Below are positions 16,599 through 25,563 of a stretch of DNA of 64,000 nt, piece by piece. The position numbers and the translations under genes were made by a program. A model generated the notes under the pieces. It saw nothing but the letters and a program-made list of their open reading frames with translations. It did not search any database and had not been told where the DNA came from. The DNA is taken from contig USJG01000001.1 in the NCBI GenBank assembly GCA_900554925.1, forward strand, positions 1 through 64,000, read 5' to 3'. The DNA is from an uncultured Lachnospiraceae bacterium (GTDB taxonomy: Bacteria; Bacillota; Clostridia; Lachnospirales; Lachnospiraceae). Positions within the stretch are counted from its first letter, which is position 1. Every line of letters begins with the position of its first letter.

Positions 16599-18482
16599 AT
16601 GTGTGGAATCAGCGGTTTTTGCAGCAGAGAGAGAATTACAATTGAAGCATTGACAGAAATGAACGATACCATGATCCATAGAGGGCCGGATGATTCAGGC
16701 ACAGAAATCTTTGAAGCATCTTCAGGATACACTGTGGGACTGGCTCAAAGGAGGCTTTCTATTCTGGATTTATCGCCGCTGGGGCATCAGCCCATGCACT
16801 CCGCTGATCATCGCGTCAGTGTGGTATATAATGGAGAAATTTATAATTACAGAGAGCTGCGGGAGGAAATTTCGGATTATCACTTCTGTTCTAACTGCGA
16901 TACAGAGGTGATTGTTGCTGCTTATCTGAAATGGGGAATATCCTGTGTAGATAAATTTAATGGTATGTTTGCCATTTGCATCTATGACAGAGAGACCCAG
17001 GATATTTATTTGATCCGCGACAGAATCGGGAAAAAACCGCTCTATTATGAAATAGACCAGGGAAATCTTATCTTTGCCTCGGAGCTAAAGCCTATTATGG
17101 CAAGGCCGGGATTTCAAAAAAAGATACGTACAGACGTACTTTCAAGATACTTATTTCAGCAATATATCAATGGGCCGGACAGTATTTTTGAAAATGTGTA
17201 TAAGCTGGAGCCGGGCAGTATTCTGAAATTTCATCTGGGGGAAATTTCAATCTGGAAATATTGGGATATCAAAGAAGTTTATCACAGGATGCAAAAGGAG
17301 CCTGTTACTGATTATGAGCAGGCTAAGAAAGAACTGAAAGAGCTGCTTGATCGGTCGGTGGCTTCCCGCATGATAGCAGATGTTCCCTTAGGTACATTTC
17401 TTAGCGGCGGTTATGATTCGTCCCTGATGACAGCAATTGCGCAGGAACATTCCCGGCAGCCGGTTAAAACATTTTCCATTGGGTTCCATGAGGAAAGATA
17501 CAATGAAGCGGCATACGCCAAAAAGGTAGCAGAATATCTGGGAACGAATCATACGGAATTATACATTACGGAAAAGGAAATGTTTGATCTGGTAGAAAGT
17601 ATTCCGGAATTTTATGACGAGCCTTTTGCAGATTCCTCACAAATTCCCAGTATGCTGGTGTCAGAGCTGGCAAGAAAAAAGGTGACGGTAGCCCTTTCCG
17701 GCGATGGGGGAGATGAATTTTTCTGCGGCTATAACCTTTATGAGAATGTTAAGAAAGCGCAGAAGCTGGATATGATCGGGGGAGCAGTCCACGCCTTATG
17801 TAATCTCCCGGGATTAAGGCAGATGAAAATAGAAGAGAGGCTGCCCTTTAAGGTGAGAGTGATTGCCGGCAACAGGATCAGGGAAGCCAAAACGCAGTTT
17901 GCAGCAGGCAATTATATGATCCGGGCAGAGAAAATGGTAGCAGGAGAAGGAATGCCCTGCTATTATCCTAAAGAGAGCAGCTATCAGGTGAAGGATTGGC
18001 AGATTCGCAGAATGCTTCTTGATATGGATACTTATCTGCCGGGAGATATTCTGTGTAAGGTGGACAGGGCGGCAATGAAATACTCGCTGGAGACCCGGTG
18101 CCCGATTCTGGACAAGGAGGTTATGGAGTATTCCTTTAGAATGGATCATGCTCTGAAATATGAACATGGCAATAAAAAGCGGATTTTGAAGGATATTGCT
18201 TACGATTATATTCCCAGGGAATTATTAGAGCGTCCTAAGGTGGGATTTAGCGTACCCCTTGACAAATGGCTGCGGGGCCCCTTAAAAGAGCAGCTTCTAG
18301 GGGTGAGCAACCGTGCATATTTACTTGCGCAGGGAATTTTTCAGGCTGATTTTACTGCGGATATGATAGAGGATTATCTGCGTACCGGAGACGGCGGGCC
18401 CTCCACAGGAAGCAATTATTCCAGGCTCATATGGGCTTTCTTTGTATTTCAGCAATGGTATCACCATTATTTAGAGGTATGA
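16599..18482 (+). CDS. asnB: Asparagine-synthetase-type glutamine amidotransferase (copy 1)
   Basis: 627 aa, the full AsnB length. The N-terminal Ntn glutaminase begins MCGISGFC with the catalytic Cys2, followed by MIHRGPDD, LAQRRLSILDLS and YNGEIYNY. The C-terminal synthase domain has the pyrophosphate loop LSGGYDSS (about residues 267-274) and ALSGDGGDEFFCGY. Housekeeping AsnB makes asparagine. Inside O-antigen and capsule loci, homologues are credited with converting uronic acids to uronamides by AMP activation and glutamine-derived ammonia. GalNAcA genes in the same operon make uronamide formation the favoured, but inferred, role. The next GT4 starts two bases after its stop. Confidence 0.85.
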   Translation: MCGISGFCSRERITIEALTEMNDTMIHRGPDDSGTEIFEASSGYTVGLAQRRLSILDLSPLGHQPMHSADHRVSVVYNGEIYNYRELREEISDYHFCSNCDTEVIVAAYLKWGISCVDKFNGMFAICIYDRETQDIYLIRDRIGKKPLYYEIDQGNLIFASELKPIMARPGFQKKIRTDVLSRYLFQQYINGPDSIFENVYKLEPGSILKFHLGEISIWKYWDIKEVYHRMQKEPVTDYEQAKKELKELLDRSVASRMIADVPLGTFLSGGYDSSLMTAIAQEHSRQPVKTFSIGFHEERYNEAAYAKKVAEYLGTNHTELYITEKEMFDLVESIPEFYDEPFADSSQIPSMLVSELARKKVTVALSGDGGDEFFCGYNLYENVKKAQKLDMIGGAVHALCNLPGLRQMKIEERLPFKVRVIAGNRIREAKTQFAAGNYMIRAEKMVAGEGMPCYYPKESSYQVKDWQIRRMLLDMDTYLPGDILCKVDRAAMKYSLETRCPILDKEVMEYSFRMDHALKYEHGNKKRILKDIAYDYIPRELLERPKVGFSVPLDKWLRGPLKEQLLGVSNRAYLLAQGIFQADFTADMIEDYLRTGDGGPSTGSNYSRLIWAFFVFQQWYHHYLEV

Positions 18483-18483
18483 G

Positions 18484-19596
18484 ATGAATGAAAAAAAAAG
18501 GCTGCACGTGGCCATGTTGATCGGAGCCCTGACCAAGGGAGGGACAGAGCGTGTTTTGGTAAATCTGTCCGAGTATCTGATTAATAACGGAGTTATGGTT
18601 ACTGTGGTAACACAGTATCAGAAAGAGAATGAATATCCATTAAATCCCAGGGTGAAACGGATTCTTTCCGATATTACTAAGGAGGAATGCAGTAAGAGCC
18701 GTATCATTAATTTTAAAAGACGCTTTTTTAAACTGAGAAACATCTGGAAGCAGGAAAAACCGGACGTAATCTTATCGTTTATTGGGAAGAATAATATGAT
18801 GGCAATATTAACCTCCCGCTTTTTGAAAATTCCGGTGGCGGTTTCTGTTCGGGGCGAGCCCTCCATGGAGTATTACAATTCATGGATGCGCTTTATGGCC
18901 AGGCATTTATTTAAGATGGCTGAGGGCATAATTTTGCAGACAAAGCAGTGCATGGACTTTTTCCCGAAGCCGGTCAGAAAAAAAGCAGTCATATTGAAAA
19001 ATCCTGTGAATAGAGCTTTTTTTAAGGAAAGATATGAAGGGGAGCGGGAGAAAGAGCTGGTGGCAGTGGGAAGGCTGGACGCCAATAAGAATCATGAGAT
19101 GCTGATCAGAGCATTTGCGGCTATTGCAGACCGGTATCCGGAGTATACGCTGACCATTTACGGGGAAGGGGAACTTAGAGAATATCTGGGAGAACTTGTA
19201 TCGGAATTGGGAATGGAGGGGAGAGTCCGTCTTCCCGGCACCATTACAAATGTACAGGAGGCTATTTACAAAACACGTGTTTTTATATTGCCCTCTAATA
19301 CGGAAGGGGTGCCTAATACATTGATCGAAGCCATGATTTTGGGGCTTACGGTTATCGCCACGGATTGTCCATGCGGTGGACCGGCGGACCTGATCGAACA
19401 TGGAGTCAACGGGCTGCTGACCCCGGTTGGAGAGGTGGAGAAAATGAAGGATAACCTGCAAATTGTGTTAGAGGACTTGCAAAACGCTGACTTGATGGGC
19501 AGAAACGCAGCGAAAATAAGCCATATATATCAACCTGAAATAATTTATAAAGAATGGGAGGACTATTTGTGTTCTCTGGCCTTCCGGAGGAGATAA
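18484..19596 (+). CDS. GT4 glycosyltransferase with a start-proximal A9 tract
   Basis: 370 aa GT-B protein beginning MLIGALTKGGTERVLVNLS after a short Lys-rich leader. Donor-domain motifs are AVGRLDANKNHEMLI and NTEGVPNTLIEAMILG. ATDCPCGGPADLI matches the GT4 at 14477, indicating paralogy. The second to sixth codons contain nine consecutive A residues (18491-18499), a possible slippage site. It is sandwiched between the first AsnB-like gene and an SGNH-like membrane protein, whose start codon overlaps its stop (TAATG). Confidence 0.84.
   Translation: MNEKKRLHVAMLIGALTKGGTERVLVNLSEYLINNGVMVTVVTQYQKENEYPLNPRVKRILSDITKEECSKSRIINFKRRFFKLRNIWKQEKPDVILSFIGKNNMMAILTSRFLKIPVAVSVRGEPSMEYYNSWMRFMARHLFKMAEGIILQTKQCMDFFPKPVRKKAVILKNPVNRAFFKERYEGEREKELVAVGRLDANKNHEMLIRAFAAIADRYPEYTLTIYGEGELREYLGELVSELGMEGRVRLPGTITNVQEAIYKTRVFILPSNTEGVPNTLIEAMILGLTVIATDCPCGGPADLIEHGVNGLLTPVGEVEKMKDNLQIVLEDLQNADLMGRNAAKISHIYQPEIIYKEWEDYLCSLAFRRR
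18491..18499 (+). repeat. Homopolymeric A9 tract within codons 3-6 of a GT4 gene
   Basis: Nine consecutive A residues lie directly after ATGAATG. Loss or gain of one base would shift the frame at the fifth residue and inactivate the transferase. Such tracts can serve phase variation of surface glycans, but A-runs of this length also occur by chance in A/T-rich genomes. Confidence 0.5.
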
Positions 19597-20666
19597 TGAC
19601 AAAGGGACAGGCAGTTAAGACATTTATTTTTATAGGCATATTTCTGATAATTTTAACTACAGTGACTTATATTATCAGAACAAACGGAGATGTAAAGGAT
19701 ATCTTTAATGGGTTCTATGCAGAGGAGGATGATACCCTGGATGTGATCATGATCGGCTCCAGCCCGGTGTATCCTTTTTACAGCGCGCCAAAGCTCTGGG
19801 GGGAATATGGCGTTGCCTGTTATCCGTTATCAAGCCATGTGCAGCGTCCAAGCGCAGCTTTGCCGCTGCTTAAGGAAGCTTATAAGACCCAAAGTCCACA
19901 GGTAGTTGTGTTTGAAATGCGCATGTATACCATGGAGGACGGCGATATGGAAAGTAACATGGCCTATGCAAGGGGCGTAACGGATAATTTGAAGTACTCT
20001 CTGAACCGTATTTATGCCATTAACCGGCTGGTGAAAGATCCTTTAGAGAGATATACTTATTATTTTGACATATTTAAGTATCACTCTAATTGGAAAACCA
20101 TGATACTGCCCGACCAACTGGCCTGCTTCCGGTATGAAAAAGCGCATCCCTTAAAAGGATTTACGATCAGGGATGAGGTAGGGCCTTTAGAAGAAGAGAG
20201 AATCCCTGTCTGCACCGGACTTAAGGAGGAAATGCCGATTCCTAAGGAGCAGGAGGAGAGGCTTTATGAGCTTCTTGATTACCTTAAGGAAGAAGGTCAG
20301 CAGGCACTGTTTATCGTGTCGCCATACAGGATTGAGCCTGAGGAACAAATGATGTATAACTATATGAAGCCTATTATCGCCTCTTACGGGTATGATTTCG
20401 TCAATATGAATGAGTATTATGAGGAGATAGGGATAGACTTCACTACGGATTATTACGATTACGGCGGCCATGTAAATCTGCTTGGAGCGGAGAAATGCAC
20501 AGCTTTTCTGGGGAAACTTCTGGAAGGCTTTGAAATACCCGATAAAAGGAACGAGAGGGGCTATGAATCATGGAATCAGGCTTACGAGCTGTACCTTACC
20601 AGGAAAGAGCAGGCACTTGAGGCCATTTATGAACATATTGAAAAGGAAGAGTTTGCAGAAAAGTAG
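19596..20666 (+). CDS. Membrane-anchored SGNH/DltD-like hydrolase-fold protein
   Basis: 356 aa. One N-terminal membrane helix (TFIFIGIFLIILTTVTYII) should anchor an extracytoplasmic domain. The domain opens with DVIMIGSSPVYP, where a Ser replaces the usual GDS position, and closes with DYGGHVNLLGAEK, fitting the Asp-x-x-His block of SGNH hydrolases. Related anchored proteins (DltD, AlgJ/AlgX) take part in O-acylation of surface polymers. It may transfer or remove acyl groups on the exported glycan, possibly with the acyltransferase at 58555. GGAGGAG precedes ATG 19596. The activity is not proven by sequence. Confidence 0.68.
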   Translation: MTKGQAVKTFIFIGIFLIILTTVTYIIRTNGDVKDIFNGFYAEEDDTLDVIMIGSSPVYPFYSAPKLWGEYGVACYPLSSHVQRPSAALPLLKEAYKTQSPQVVVFEMRMYTMEDGDMESNMAYARGVTDNLKYSLNRIYAINRLVKDPLERYTYYFDIFKYHSNWKTMILPDQLACFRYEKAHPLKGFTIRDEVGPLEEERIPVCTGLKEEMPIPKEQEERLYELLDYLKEEGQQALFIVSPYRIEPEEQMMYNYMKPIIASYGYDFVNMNEYYEEIGIDFTTDYYDYGGHVNLLGAEKCTAFLGKLLEGFEIPDKRNERGYESWNQAYELYLTRKEQALEAIYEHIEKEEFAEK

Positions 20667-20711
20667 TGGAAAACGGTCAAAGCAAAAGGCTGGCCGGAGA
20701 GGAGAAACTTT

Positions 20712-22589
20712 ATGTGCGGAATAGCCGGATTTTGTAATTTTGCCGGGGATAAAGCGGGCAATATGGAACGTATGAAGGAGCGGATGCATCACAGAGGGCC
20801 GGATGCAGGAGGAACTTATATTTCTGAGGATGGTCAGGTAGTGCTTGGACACAGACGTCTTTCTATCGTGGATCTGTCTGAAAACGGCGCGCAGCCCATG
20901 ACTTCTCACAGCGGCCGGTATGTGATTGCTTATAATGGAGAGATTTATAATTATAAAAAGCTGGCAGATAAGCTTCTGAAAGAAAATAAGGTAAATGCTT
21001 TTAAGGGTACTTCTGATACGGAAGTGCTGCTGGAAGCTTTTGAAGCCTATGGAATTGAGAAGACAATCGCCCTGTGTAAGGGGATGTTCGCGATTTCCTT
21101 ATATGATAAGAAAGAAAAGACGTTGTATCTGCTTCGCGACAGGGTAGGAGAAAAGCCTTTATATTATGGAATGGTAAACGGGAATTTTGTATTTGCTTCC
21201 GACGTGGGATGTATTGCAGTAATGGAGGGATTTCACAATCCAATTAACCGTGACGTGCTGGACCTTTACTTTGTGCATGGTTACATTCCGGCCCCTTATT
21301 CCATTTATGAAGGGATTTATAAGCTGGAACCCGGAACTATATTAAAAATCAAATCACCATTTAATAATTGGGAAATTCAACCCTACTGGTCTATGAAAGA
21401 AGCTGCCCGCAAAGGCCAGGAAAATTTGTTTAAAGGCACCCCCAGGGAAGCGGCAGATGAACTGGAGCGATTGCTGAAGGAAGCTATTTCCCAGCAGATG
21501 GTGGCAGATGTGCCTGTAGGCGCATTTCTGTCGGCGGGCATTGACAGCAGTACGATCGTGGCATTGATGCAATCCTTAAATCATGGAAAAGTAAAGAGCT
21601 TTACCATTGGCATGGAAGAAGAAAAGTATAACGAAGCAGTTTATGCCAGGGAGATTGCGCGGCATCTCGGCACGGAGCATACGGAGCTGTACATTACGGA
21701 TCAGGATGCAAGAGCAGTGATTCCCAGGCTGGGTTATATGTTTGGCGAACCCTTTGCTGACTCTTCCCAGATACCCACGTACCTTGTCAGTAAGATGACC
21801 AGGGATCATGTAACAGTATCCTTAAGCGGCGATGGAGGGGATGAGCTTTTCTGCGGCTATACCTCCTACGTTTCTGTGGAACGGATATGGAATAAGATGA
21901 AGGGAATTCCTTATTTTATCCGTAAACCCTGCAGCAGCCTGGTGCTTCATAGTCCTCTTAAAAGAAATCCGATCTACAAAGTGAAGGGAAAGCTTTTAGG
22001 GGCCAAAGGGCCTGTTGATTTGTATCTTCGCTCTATAGATACGGAGCCATTGGCGGAGAAAATCAGTCTTACCCATAAGAATATCAGCTATAAATATAAT
22101 GAGTATGAAGAGGATTTTCTGGCGGAAGCCAATCATAACATTATGCTGATGAATATGCTTATGTATCATCCCGATGATATTCTGGTAAAGGTTGACCGCG
22201 CCGCAATGGCAGTTTCTCTTGAAACCAGGGTACCCATGCTGGATAAGGATGTAGTGGAATTTGCCTGGACGCTGCCTGTAGATTATAAGCGGGGAGAGGG
22301 CGTGGGCAAAAAAGTACTTCGCGATGTGCTTTACCGTTACGTGCCCAGGGAGATGATGGAGCGTCCTAAAAAAGGATTTTCCATTCCCATTGACAAGTGG
22401 CTGCGCCAGCCTGAGCTTAGAGAGTGGGCTGAGGGCCTGATCCACAAAAGTACACTGACCAGTCAGGGAATATTGGATCCTGACGTAGTATGGAAAATCT
22501 GGGATGATTTTATAAATCACGGTGAGTGGAGAATACAGATTTGGTATATATTAATGTTCCAGCAGTGGTTATTGCAGGCAGGCCTGTAA
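20712..22589 (+). CDS. asnB: Asparagine-synthetase-type glutamine amidotransferase (copy 2)
   Basis: 625 aa, clearly homologous to the copy at 16599 but diverged. MCGIAGFC provides Cys2 of the glutaminase domain, with MHHRGPDAGG, LGHRRLSIVDLS and YNGEIYNY. The synthase pyrophosphate loop reads LSAGIDSS (about residues 273-280) where SGGxDSS is usual, a Gly-to-Ala change; VSLSGDGGDELFCGY and AAMAVSLETRVPMLD are intact. Two full-length copies within 6 kb in a glycan operon argue against housekeeping asparagine synthesis. I infer amidation of different uronic-acid residues or carboxylates. It is followed by tandem GT11 genes. Confidence 0.85.
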   Translation: MCGIAGFCNFAGDKAGNMERMKERMHHRGPDAGGTYISEDGQVVLGHRRLSIVDLSENGAQPMTSHSGRYVIAYNGEIYNYKKLADKLLKENKVNAFKGTSDTEVLLEAFEAYGIEKTIALCKGMFAISLYDKKEKTLYLLRDRVGEKPLYYGMVNGNFVFASDVGCIAVMEGFHNPINRDVLDLYFVHGYIPAPYSIYEGIYKLEPGTILKIKSPFNNWEIQPYWSMKEAARKGQENLFKGTPREAADELERLLKEAISQQMVADVPVGAFLSAGIDSSTIVALMQSLNHGKVKSFTIGMEEEKYNEAVYAREIARHLGTEHTELYITDQDARAVIPRLGYMFGEPFADSSQIPTYLVSKMTRDHVTVSLSGDGGDELFCGYTSYVSVERIWNKMKGIPYFIRKPCSSLVLHSPLKRNPIYKVKGKLLGAKGPVDLYLRSIDTEPLAEKISLTHKNISYKYNEYEEDFLAEANHNIMLMNMLMYHPDDILVKVDRAAMAVSLETRVPMLDKDVVEFAWTLPVDYKRGEGVGKKVLRDVLYRYVPREMMERPKKGFSIPIDKWLRQPELREWAEGLIHKSTLTSQGILDPDVVWKIWDDFINHGEWRIQIWYILMFQQWLLQAGL

Positions 22590-22607
22590 TGCGCGGGGGT
22601 TATAGCT

Positions 22608-23567
22608 ATGAATATAATCAGAATGTCAGGCGGACTTGGAAATCAAATGTTCCAGTATGCGTTATATCTGAAACTTAAGTCCATGGGAAAAGAAGTAAAA
22701 TTTGATGATATTAATGAATACCGCGGCGAGAAAGCGCGTCCTATTATGCTGGCAGTATTTGGAATTGAGTATCCAAGAGCAACATGGGATGAGATCACGG
22801 AATTTACTGACGGTTCCATGGATCTGCTTAAAAGGGTAAGAAGAAAGATATTTGGAAGACGGGCCATAGAGTATGAGGAGCAGGGCTTTTACGATCCCAG
22901 GGTGCTTACCTTTGAATCCATGTATCTGCGCGGCAGTTTTCAGAGTGAAAAGTATTTTGAAGATATTAAGGAGGAAGTCAGGGCTTTATATCAGTTTCCC
23001 ACCCTTGAAGATATGCATCTGCCTGATAAATTAGATCAGGCCACAAGAGCCTGCCTTTCTGGCATAGAAAGCTGCGAATCGGTAGGGCTTCATATGTACC
23101 GCAGTGATTCCCGGACAGATGGAGAATTGTATGAAGGGATTTGTACAGAGAAATATTATGAGGGAGCAGTGCGTTATATACAGGACAAGATTCCTGACGC
23201 AAAGTTCTACATATTCAGCAACGAGCCTAAATGGGTAAGAGGCTGGGTATCAGCACTGATTCAGAGCCAGATCCAGGAGGGCATGAGCCCTTATGAAGTA
23301 AAGGCCATGGAAAAGCGTTTTGTCATGGTGGAGGCCAATACGGAATATACAGGCTATCTGGATATGCTGCTTATGAGCAAATGCAGGCATAATATTATCA
23401 GCAATTCCAGCTTCAGCTGGTGGTCTGCCTGGATCAACAGCAATCCGGATAAGATCGTTATAGCGCCGGACAGGTGGGTTGGCGATAAGGAAGGCGATGA
23501 AGTTTATACGGAAGGTATGACGCTTATTAATGAAAAGGGAAGAGTAAACCGTACGGTAAAAGGTTAA
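22608..23567 (+). CDS. GT11 fucosyltransferase-like protein with degenerate HxRRGD motif
   Basis: 319 aa. The N-terminus IIRMSGGLGNQMFQYALYLKLK and the C-terminal SNSSFSWWSAW are classic alpha-1,2-fucosyltransferase (GT11) motifs. The central HxRRGDY motif, which normally contacts the GDP-fucose diphosphate, is replaced by HMYRSDS (His162). Both tandem arginines are thus not preserved in place. The next gene is a paralogue with an intact motif (similar starts, similar GICTEKYY and GYLDML segments). This copy may have changed donor or lost activity. The frame is open and the RBS is present, so it is not an evident pseudogene. Confidence 0.82.
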   Translation: MNIIRMSGGLGNQMFQYALYLKLKSMGKEVKFDDINEYRGEKARPIMLAVFGIEYPRATWDEITEFTDGSMDLLKRVRRKIFGRRAIEYEEQGFYDPRVLTFESMYLRGSFQSEKYFEDIKEEVRALYQFPTLEDMHLPDKLDQATRACLSGIESCESVGLHMYRSDSRTDGELYEGICTEKYYEGAVRYIQDKIPDAKFYIFSNEPKWVRGWVSALIQSQIQEGMSPYEVKAMEKRFVMVEANTEYTGYLDMLLMSKCRHNIISNSSFSWWSAWINSNPDKIVIAPDRWVGDKEGDEVYTEGMTLINEKGRVNRTVKG

Positions 23568-23570
23568 AAG

Positions 23571-24500
23571 ATGAACATTATCAGAATGACAGGCGGTCTG
23601 GGAAATCAGATGTTTCAGTATGCTTTATATCTGAAACTGAAATTCCTGGGAAAAGAAGTTAAATTTGATGATCAAACAGAATATGAAGGGAAAGAAGCCA
23701 GACCGATTCTGCTGTGGGCCTTTGGAATTGATTATCCGGCAGCCAGCCGGGAAGAGGTGAACAGCATCACAGACGGAAAAATGGCTTTGACCTGCCGCAT
23801 CAGGCGAAAGCTTTTTGGAAGAAAATCCATGGAATACCACGAAAAAAGCTGCAATTTTGATGAACAGGTTCTTATGAAAGAACAGGCCTATCTCACCGGA
23901 TATTTTCAAAGTGAAAAGTATTTTAAGGATATAGAACAGCAGGTCAGGGAGGCCTTTCGGTTTTCCAGTCAGATTTGGAGCGCCATTCCCAGGGAACTGG
24001 CACAGAAAATAAAAGAATATCAGGAAAAGATAGACGATCGGGAAAAGACAGCAGTCTCAGTTCATATCCGCAGAGGAGACTACCTTGAAAATAAGGAGGT
24101 ATATGGCGGTATTTGTACAGAAGAATACTATAAAAAGGCTATAGAAGTCATAAGGGAAAGTTTTCCGGCAGTTACTTTTTTTGTGTTCAGCAATGAAGCT
24201 AAGTGGGTGAGAGAGTGGATCAGGCGCACTTATGGTAAGGAAGAGGATTTTGTGGTGATAGAGGGGGCCACGGAGGATACAGGGTATCTGGATATGTTTC
24301 TGATGAGCAGATGCAGGGCTCATATCATAGCTAATTCCAGCTTTAGCTGGTGGGGGGCATGGCTCAATCCGGATAAGCAGAAAATAGTAATTGCACCTTC
24401 CAAGTGGGTAAATAATAAGGATATGGCTGATATTTACACACAGGAAATGATCAAGATTTCCCCGGACGGTAAACAGGTATTAATGAACTCGGAGAAATAG
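23571..24500 (+). CDS. GT11 alpha-1,2-fucosyltransferase-family protein
   Basis: 309 aa GT-B inverting transferase of family GT11. It has the three family motifs: RMTGGLGNQMFQYALYLK at the start, VSVHIRRGDYLE (His165) for donor binding, and ANSSFSWWGAWLNPD near the C-terminus. GT11 members typically transfer fucose from GDP-Fuc to galactose in alpha-1,2 linkage. It begins three bases after the degenerate paralogue ends, so this is a local duplication. No gmd/fcl genes for GDP-fucose are present in the window. Confidence 0.87.
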   Translation: MNIIRMTGGLGNQMFQYALYLKLKFLGKEVKFDDQTEYEGKEARPILLWAFGIDYPAASREEVNSITDGKMALTCRIRRKLFGRKSMEYHEKSCNFDEQVLMKEQAYLTGYFQSEKYFKDIEQQVREAFRFSSQIWSAIPRELAQKIKEYQEKIDDREKTAVSVHIRRGDYLENKEVYGGICTEEYYKKAIEVIRESFPAVTFFVFSNEAKWVREWIRRTYGKEEDFVVIEGATEDTGYLDMFLMSRCRAHIIANSSFSWWGAWLNPDKQKIVIAPSKWVNNKDMADIYTQEMIKISPDGKQVLMNSEK

Positions 24501-24512
24501 TAAAGGAATATT

Positions 24513-25532
24513 ATGGGTAAGAAGGATAATGAGGAAGAAAAACTGATTTCTATCATAGTAGCAGCATACAATATTGAAGCATATTTGCCCAGATGTCTGG
24601 ACAGCCTGATAAGTCAAAGCTATCAAAAACTTGAAATTATTGTGGTAGATGACGGTTCAGAAGACGATACGGGGAAGATTTGCGATCGATATGCAGAGAA
24701 GGATCCCCGTATCAAGGTGATCCATCAGGAAAATCAGGGGCTGTCAGGCGCCAGAAATACGGGGCTTTCCATTGCCACAGGAGATTATTTCGGTTATGTG
24801 GATGGGGATGACTGGACAGAACCTGACATGTATGGGGCAATGCTGAAGGCCTGTGAAGAGGAAGGCGCTCAATTGGCAGTCTGCTCTTACCAGAAAATTA
24901 AAAAAGAAAAGGCGCAGGAGCAGTACACACAAAAAAAGTATGTACTTACCAGGGACGAGGCTCTTGATACTTACATTTGTGACAATAAATCCTATCATAT
25001 ATATAATTCTGTGTGGAGTAAGCTTTTCAGAAAAGATCTTGTAGAGAACATGAGGTTTCCGGTTGGCAAAAAATCCGAGGATATTATGTACACCACCAAG
25101 GCATTGGTACACACAAATATTTGCGTGTTTTTGGATCAGCCATATTATAATTATGTGCTTGACCGTGAAGACAGCATTATGAACAATAAATTGCACGAGC
25201 GCAGATTTAATGACGAAATTCCCTTCTGGAAGGAACAGATAGAATACCTGAAGGATCAGGGGCTTGAAGAATTTTCAGAAAAGGCTTTTTATCATTTTTG
25301 CAGAAGGATGCTGTTTTATTTTGTGGAATTTAAAGATAAAAAAATGAAAGCCTCTGCACAGGAGATGGTGAAACTCTTAAAAAATGAAAAGGAAAAAATA
25401 AAGGAAATTTACAGGAAAGATTTTGTGGCTGTGGGAGATAAGGCGAGAATGAGAACATTTTTGCAAAGCCCCGGTATGTTTTATCATATTGTAAAGCTAT
25501 ATGAACAATTTATAATACCGCTGCGGCAGTGA
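24513..25532 (+). CDS. GT2 glycosyltransferase
   Basis: 339 aa GT-A inverting enzyme. Motifs are SIIVAAYNIEAYLPRCLDSL, IVVDDGSEDDTG, GLSGARNTGLS and the metal-binding YVDGDDW (DxD region). A C-terminal helix-rich tail (about residues 250-339) is basic and probably lies on the membrane surface. It is the last gene before a hairpin terminator whose stem overlaps its stop codon, so it closes the upstream transcription unit. Confidence 0.87.
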   Translation: MGKKDNEEEKLISIIVAAYNIEAYLPRCLDSLISQSYQKLEIIVVDDGSEDDTGKICDRYAEKDPRIKVIHQENQGLSGARNTGLSIATGDYFGYVDGDDWTEPDMYGAMLKACEEEGAQLAVCSYQKIKKEKAQEQYTQKKYVLTRDEALDTYICDNKSYHIYNSVWSKLFRKDLVENMRFPVGKKSEDIMYTTKALVHTNICVFLDQPYYNYVLDREDSIMNNKLHERRFNDEIPFWKEQIEYLKDQGLEEFSEKAFYHFCRRMLFYFVEFKDKKMKASAQEMVKLLKNEKEKIKEIYRKDFVAVGDKARMRTFLQSPGMFYHIVKLYEQFIIPLRQ

Positions 25533-25556
25533 GTGATTCATTGCGGGCGGTATTTT
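25514..25556 (+). terminator. Probable intrinsic terminator overlapping a stop codon
   Basis: The outer stem AATACCGC (25514-25521) pairs with GCGGTATT (25547-25554). The inner stem GCAGTGA pairs with TCATTGC, with one G-T pair, and a 5-base loop closes it. The 3' side runs straight into TATTTT. The inner arm includes the TGA stop of the GT2 gene. A strong promoter begins 8 bases later, so this is a credible transcription-unit boundary, though the U-run is short. Confidence 0.6.
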
Positions 25557-25563
25557 CCAGTGT

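Noticed and set aside
22608..23567. Treating the first GT11 copy as a pseudogene
   Set aside because: The frame is intact and full length, the other two GT11 motifs are kept, and the spacing to neighbours is normal; only one motif is changed.
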